Below are positions 12,306 through 12,591 of a DNA stretch of 12,591 nt, piece after piece. Under the pieces are notes generated by a model. It was not told the origin of the DNA. It saw only the letters and a program-made list of their open reading frames with translations, and made no database searches. The stretch's first letter is position 1. Each line of letters opens with the position of its first letter. Origin of the DNA: an uncultured Candidatus Saccharibacteria bacterium (GTDB taxonomy: Bacteria; Patescibacteriota; Saccharimonadia; Saccharimonadales; Saccharimonadaceae); the NCBI GenBank assembly GCA_937876715.1, contig CALEGA010000048.1:1-12591 (forward strand), written 5' to 3'. Position numbers and translations under genes: made by a program.

Positions 12306-12382
12306 TGGTGGCGGGGGTTCGATTTGAACGAACGACCTTTTGGTTATGAGCCAAACGAGCTACCAGGCTGCTCTACCCCGCG
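12306..12382 (-). tRNA. Initiator tRNA-fMet (CAU)
   Basis: 77 nt with encoded CCA. The acceptor CGCGGGG faces CCCCGCC, so position 1 (C) and position 72 (C) do not pair, the hallmark of bacterial initiators, although the common mismatch is C1xA72. The D arm GAGC-AGCCTGGTA-GCTC is like that of E. coli tRNA-fMet. The anticodon stem TTTGG/CCAAA encloses CTCATAA, so only two of the three G-C pairs normally found at 29-31/39-41 are kept (29-41 is U-A). The T stem GTTCG pairs with CGAAC. Confidence 0.95.
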
Positions 12383-12400
12383 ATGTTAAAGAATGTATAT

Positions 12401-12429
12401 ATTTTAGCGCACTTTGTGGATTTTGTCAA
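12401..12429 (-). promoter_or_regulatory. Strong promoter of tRNA-fMet (TTGACA-17-TAAAAT)
   Basis: Minus strand: perfect -35 TTGACA (12429-12424), a 17-nt spacer and -10 TAAAAT (12406-12401). The predicted start lies near 12394, about 12 nt before the tRNA 5' end. The -35 starts only 4 nt after the stop codon of the upstream partial gene. Confidence 0.85.
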
Positions 12430-12433
12430 CAGT

Positions 12434-12591
12434 TTAGTCGTCGGTGTTCGGACAGGGCGGATTGTTGATTTGGTCTGGGTCGGAGCTGTTGAGACAGTTG
12501 CTGGTGATGTAGAAGTTCTTTTTGAGCGTGTCGTCGCCGGAGCCAGTGGCATGAATGGCGAATTCTGGGAATGGGAAGAAGACGTCGTTTA
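12434..12591 (-). CDS. C-terminal end of an uncharacterised, probably secreted protein (partial)
   Basis: An open frame enters from the right edge and ends with TAA at 12436-12434, giving 52 codons. The visible tail includes FFPFPEFAIHATGSGDD, then NFYITSNCLN and a Pro/Asn/Asp-rich end with CPNTDD. Two cysteines, many Asn/Ser/Thr/Asp residues and no basic clusters suggest an extracytoplasmic protein, possibly pilin-like or another surface protein. The 5' part is outside the window, so no family can be assigned. Confidence 0.7.
   Translation of the reverse strand, partial: NDVFFPFPEFAIHATGSGDDTLKKNFYITSNCLNSSDPDQINNPPCPNTDD

Noticed and set aside
1..12591. CRISPR array, rRNA genes or insertion sequence ends
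   Set aside because: No regularly spaced direct repeats, no rRNA-like stretches and no transposase with terminal inverted repeats were seen.

Overview
The window looks like a piece of a small bacterial genome of the Patescibacteria/CPR type, most likely a Saccharibacteria (TM7) relative. This rests on the combination of a membrane-anchored divergent Clp ATPase, a DUF5684-type membrane protein, a secreted lamin-tail-domain protein and very tight gene spacing. It is an inference from gene content, not a phylogenetic result. UGA is used as a stop (the gene at 2953-3510 ends in TGA), so the UGA=Gly code of Gracilibacteria/SR1 does not apply.

Left part (1-3.7 kb): a terminator-like hairpin, then a leftward pair (a two-pass/Clp-N/double-AAA+ protein overlapped by the stop codon of a small membrane protein), a tRNA-Pro(UGG), and a leftward membrane protein. 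A divergent tRNA-Pro(CGG) follows. Its promoter and that of the membrane protein share one palindromic -35 element, TGTCGACA.

Middle (3.7-8.3 kb): a rightward P-type cation ATPase of the CtpE-like, PEGL-containing kind. It is followed by a two-gene unit (a SHOCT-like small protein and a large serine recombinase with an intact catalytic serine and a Cys4 zinc ribbon). This unit has its own promoter, a 9-bp inverted repeat in the leader, good Shine-Dalgarno sites and a strong terminator. It reads as an acquired recombinase module, but I found no att sites. A convergent DUF5684-like four-pass membrane protein ends at the same terminator.

Right part (8.3-12.6 kb): a leftward three-gene operon encodes a cysteine-free six-pass membrane protein, a small ATP-cone-like helical protein, and a flavoprotein of the dihydrolipoamide-dehydrogenase fold that has lost its redox cysteine pair and catalytic histidine. 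Divergent from it is a secreted, C-terminally anchored protein with two probable lamin-tail domains and three equally spaced Cys-x12-Cys repeats. Beyond it lie a long hairpin terminator, an initiator tRNA-fMet with an unusual C1xC72 mismatch, and the 3' end of another leftward secreted-type protein.

The most notable points are these. (1) The Clp-like ATPase has a dead first AAA domain and has lost the aromatic pore loops of both domains, yet keeps a ClpP-docking-like LGF loop and a membrane anchor. (2) The flavoprotein lacks the redox cysteines and sits in an operon with a cysteine-free LysE/DsbD-like protein. (3) The -10 boxes are placed 6-8 nt before the ATG at five genes, which implies leaderless mRNAs. 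(4) Two divergent promoters share a -35 palindrome.
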